DNA from: Sipunculus nudus
Taxonomy: Eukaryota > Annelida > Sipuncula > Golfingiida > Sipunculidae
Direction of reading: 5' to 3'
Length of the DNA: 64,000 nt
Assembly (NCBI GenBank): GCA_026874595.1
Contig: CM049307.1
Location: forward strand, 25,830,362-25,894,361
Within the stretch, counting starts at the first letter, position 1; the number at the start of each line of letters is the position of its first letter. The notes below the pieces were generated by a model. That model was not told the origin of the DNA, did no database searches, and saw only the letters and a list, made by a program, of their open reading frames with translations. Positions 61,917 through 64,000 of the stretch are shown here, in pieces. A program made the position numbers and the translations under genes.

Positions 61917-61961
<45 letters not shown>
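61917..61961. repeat. (TA)n microsatellite
   Basis: Perfect TA run. Confidence 0.95.
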
Positions 61962-61970
<9 letters not shown>

Positions 61971-62004
61971 TACCTTTTCAGCGTCTCTGAGTGACATATT
62001 CAAC

Positions 62005-62067
62005 TATATATATATAATATATTTATCTATTTATATATATATATGATTATATATATATATATATATA
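62005..62067. repeat. Interrupted TA-rich microsatellite
   Basis: TA runs interrupted by TATCTATTTA and GATTA. Confidence 0.85.
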
Positions 62068-62328
62068 AATAAACATACCAACGTTAATCTTATTTCAAAT
62101 AATTATAATATTGTAATAGAAAATAAGTTTTTGTTATTCAAAGCAAGGTTTAGATATAACATTATAAGTAAATGGATCCAAAGTTTTTAATTCTATTTAT
62201 TAATATATTTCATTTGCAATATTATGAAATTATTCTCTGAAAAGTGGAGGGGGGATGATAACATTGGCCATCCCCCCTTGCCAAAAAAGTGTATAAATAC
62301 ATCCCCCCCCCTCTAAATTGACGCCCCT

Positions 62329-64000
62329 GCTCAAACCGTTTTTTCAGCCTCCGTTGGACGAAGTCGTGGGTTGTGTTTGTTTGACAGTCTCTCTTCCTTC
62401 CTGCCTTGTTTGGCTGTTTTTATTTTTATAAGTGTGTTCCGTTTGTGATCAATAACATCGATCAATTGTTATGTAAGTTTGGGGGGTTTGGGGGAAGATG
62501 TACCTTTTACTTGGGAAGAGAATGACATGTAAATACAGGATTAAGTTACAATGTGATTCACTGTATTAATAATTGTTAAATTATTCTAATAGCTCCACCT
62601 ACCAGAGAATTAACAAATTATTGGGATACTGCATCTTCCTGGGAAACGTGGAGGGGCCTCGGTTCAGCGAACCCCTGTATATGTTATTTCATGAGTTATT
62701 AATCAGACAATTAACCAATCAGGTGACTCGCTTTCGGTCCGTTTACGCTGGGGCGGGGGTGGGGGGGGGGGGAGGGATGGAAGACATTAGGGAGAATCTG
62801 ACTAGTCATATGAAGGCTTGTAACCTGGGGCGGGGGGGGGGGGGGGGCAGTGGGGGTTTCTAGTGCATGTAAGGATGTGAACAGTTCTGATTTCTGTGTA
62901 CCGTTTACTTAAGTAGTAAACAAGATTTTATTGGCCGTGATGAATTCGTTCCCATCACTAGCGTACCTGTTCATGATATAGCAAGCCCGGAGGCCCGCTG
63001 AAGCAAGGTGTCTGCTCAACCGAGCCTGGGACTTGGCTTCCAGCAAGATACGATGCAGGGGTGTTATTCAGGGAAATGATCCCTGAAGGTGAACATGGTA
63101 TTATTAAAAAGTATTAAACAACTGTAATTTCTAAACATCTGTTTTGCACATCTCTCCTCCGACAAGTAACTCACACTTGGAATGATGCCTGGTGGCGGTA
63201 TATGCTACTAAAAAGCAGGTAGGTGGATGGTGAAAATCTAGTGTAGAGGGTGACTGATAAAAATCGGTTAATTATTAATTTGATCAAGTGTAATCCGCTT
63301 TATGCCGGGTCATTGGTTAATCATTCTTTGTTTCAAAATGTCCAGACCCGGGTTGTATTTAAATAAAATTATGATCAAGTCGTATAGCCTGGCACCATAC
63401 AAGCGGTATTATATGAGATGTGTTATATTATGACGGATCAGTTGTAATAATAGTATTTAAGCCTGTACTTGGACTTGAGTTTAAATAATGTTTTCGCAAC
63501 AGGCCCCCTGTGTGTATGTAATCTGCTCTAGCCATGATAGTTATCCTCGGAGTTACGAGACTGTTATATTTGAATTAAAAGGAGAGCGAGTGTGAGACAA
63601 GACCACATTATGATACATTTCAATAAATATATGGAGAAAATATACTTTGATGTAAACCTATATGGCGGATCTAATTAGTTTTTTATTCAAATATTCATAT
63701 AAAGATCCACACCCCATGTGAATGTCAAAAGCATGAATTTTATTTTGCTGTGTTTATGAGAACAGGGATATAATAGTTTCAATTAAAAATAATATACCTT
63801 TTTTAGGTAATCATTTAGTAAGGAGTTCGTGCACTCAGCATTTAGAAATATTTCCCTTTTTTACACATTCTTTATCTATTTTTAATATCATTTAGTACAT
63901 TATGTTGCATGATTTTTTTTCTACATATGCCGATCATCGATCTAATGTCATATTTCAATTAAAGGTGCTTTGAGCAGAAAACACCAAAAAAAAGCAGCCA
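62329..64000. other. Unassigned right end
   Basis: G-runs occur at 62758-62771 and 62831-62847. The Gly-rich 96-codon frame at 62573-62863 is low complexity and not called. No exon is supported to the end of the window. Confidence 0.45.

Larger units (their letters stand above)
61860..62328. mobile_element. Candidate short TIR element, AGTGGCGTCAATTT ends
   Basis: The left end CAGTGGCGTCAATTTTTCTT pairs with the right end (complement CAGGGGCGTCAATTTAGAGG). Inside both ends is a GGAGGGGGGATGA-like block. Two TA microsatellites fill the middle, with a GGATGATAA...CCATCCCCCC palindrome at 62251-62278. The AGGGGCGTCAATTT terminus is a common repeat motif by recall. Confidence 0.45.

Noticed and set aside
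62573-62863. 96-codon Gly-rich open frame
   Set aside because: Runs of G give the glycines; low complexity with no start or splice support.

Overview
This window looks like nuclear DNA from an animal, most probably a mollusc or another lophotrochozoan. The reasons are AT-rich sequence, long introns with GT/AG borders, no operons or ribosome binding sites, abundant TA, TAA, GA, CA and homopolymer microsatellites, and many small non-autonomous transposons of the kind common in marine invertebrates. The species call is an inference. No rRNA, tRNA, CRISPR array or complete single-exon gene was found. Most open frames of 60-130 codons are low-complexity or lie inside repeats.

Genes. The clear gene is the 3' end of an armadillo-like helical protein on the + strand. 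Its three last coding exons are 4680-4825, 12420-12555 and 16342-16457. Their phases match (1-0, 0-1, 1-stop) and they encode about 131 residues ending at a TGA. The start of the gene is upstream; a 35-base exon at 2690-2724 has the right phase but is uncertain. A second likely exon at 53199-53354 is 156 bases, symmetric, and encodes a Cys-containing segment resembling part of a sushi/CCP module, so a second + strand gene may run through the right third of the window. Weaker exon candidates are listed with low confidence.

Mobile DNA fills much of the rest. In order: a GC-rich MITE with a TTA duplication (514-1127); a GATTTTGTCGG-type element (1389-3268); a GGGGCTGT..ACAGCCCC MITE (6093-6732); a long nested palindrome (7111-9117); a TAA-flanked MITE (12663-12967); a tandem element with CTCAGCTGAC ends (13490-15259) and its inverted relative (39648-40828); LTR-like sequences (17820-18585 minus, 26582-27811 plus); a fold-back element with arrays of about 21-base units in both arms and a 6-bp target duplication (28542-30450); two TTAA-flanked MITEs of one family (32816-33268 and 38833-39349); a pair of CTCCGCCAGGAG repeats; and a relative of the nested palindrome (59524-60028). 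Several minisatellites are also present.

The most unusual structure is the 28542-30450 fold-back element. The best host-gene evidence is the three-exon armadillo-like terminus. I did not find a convincing new multi-gene system: this is a repeat-rich, gene-poor stretch. All calls come from reading the sequence, with no database search.
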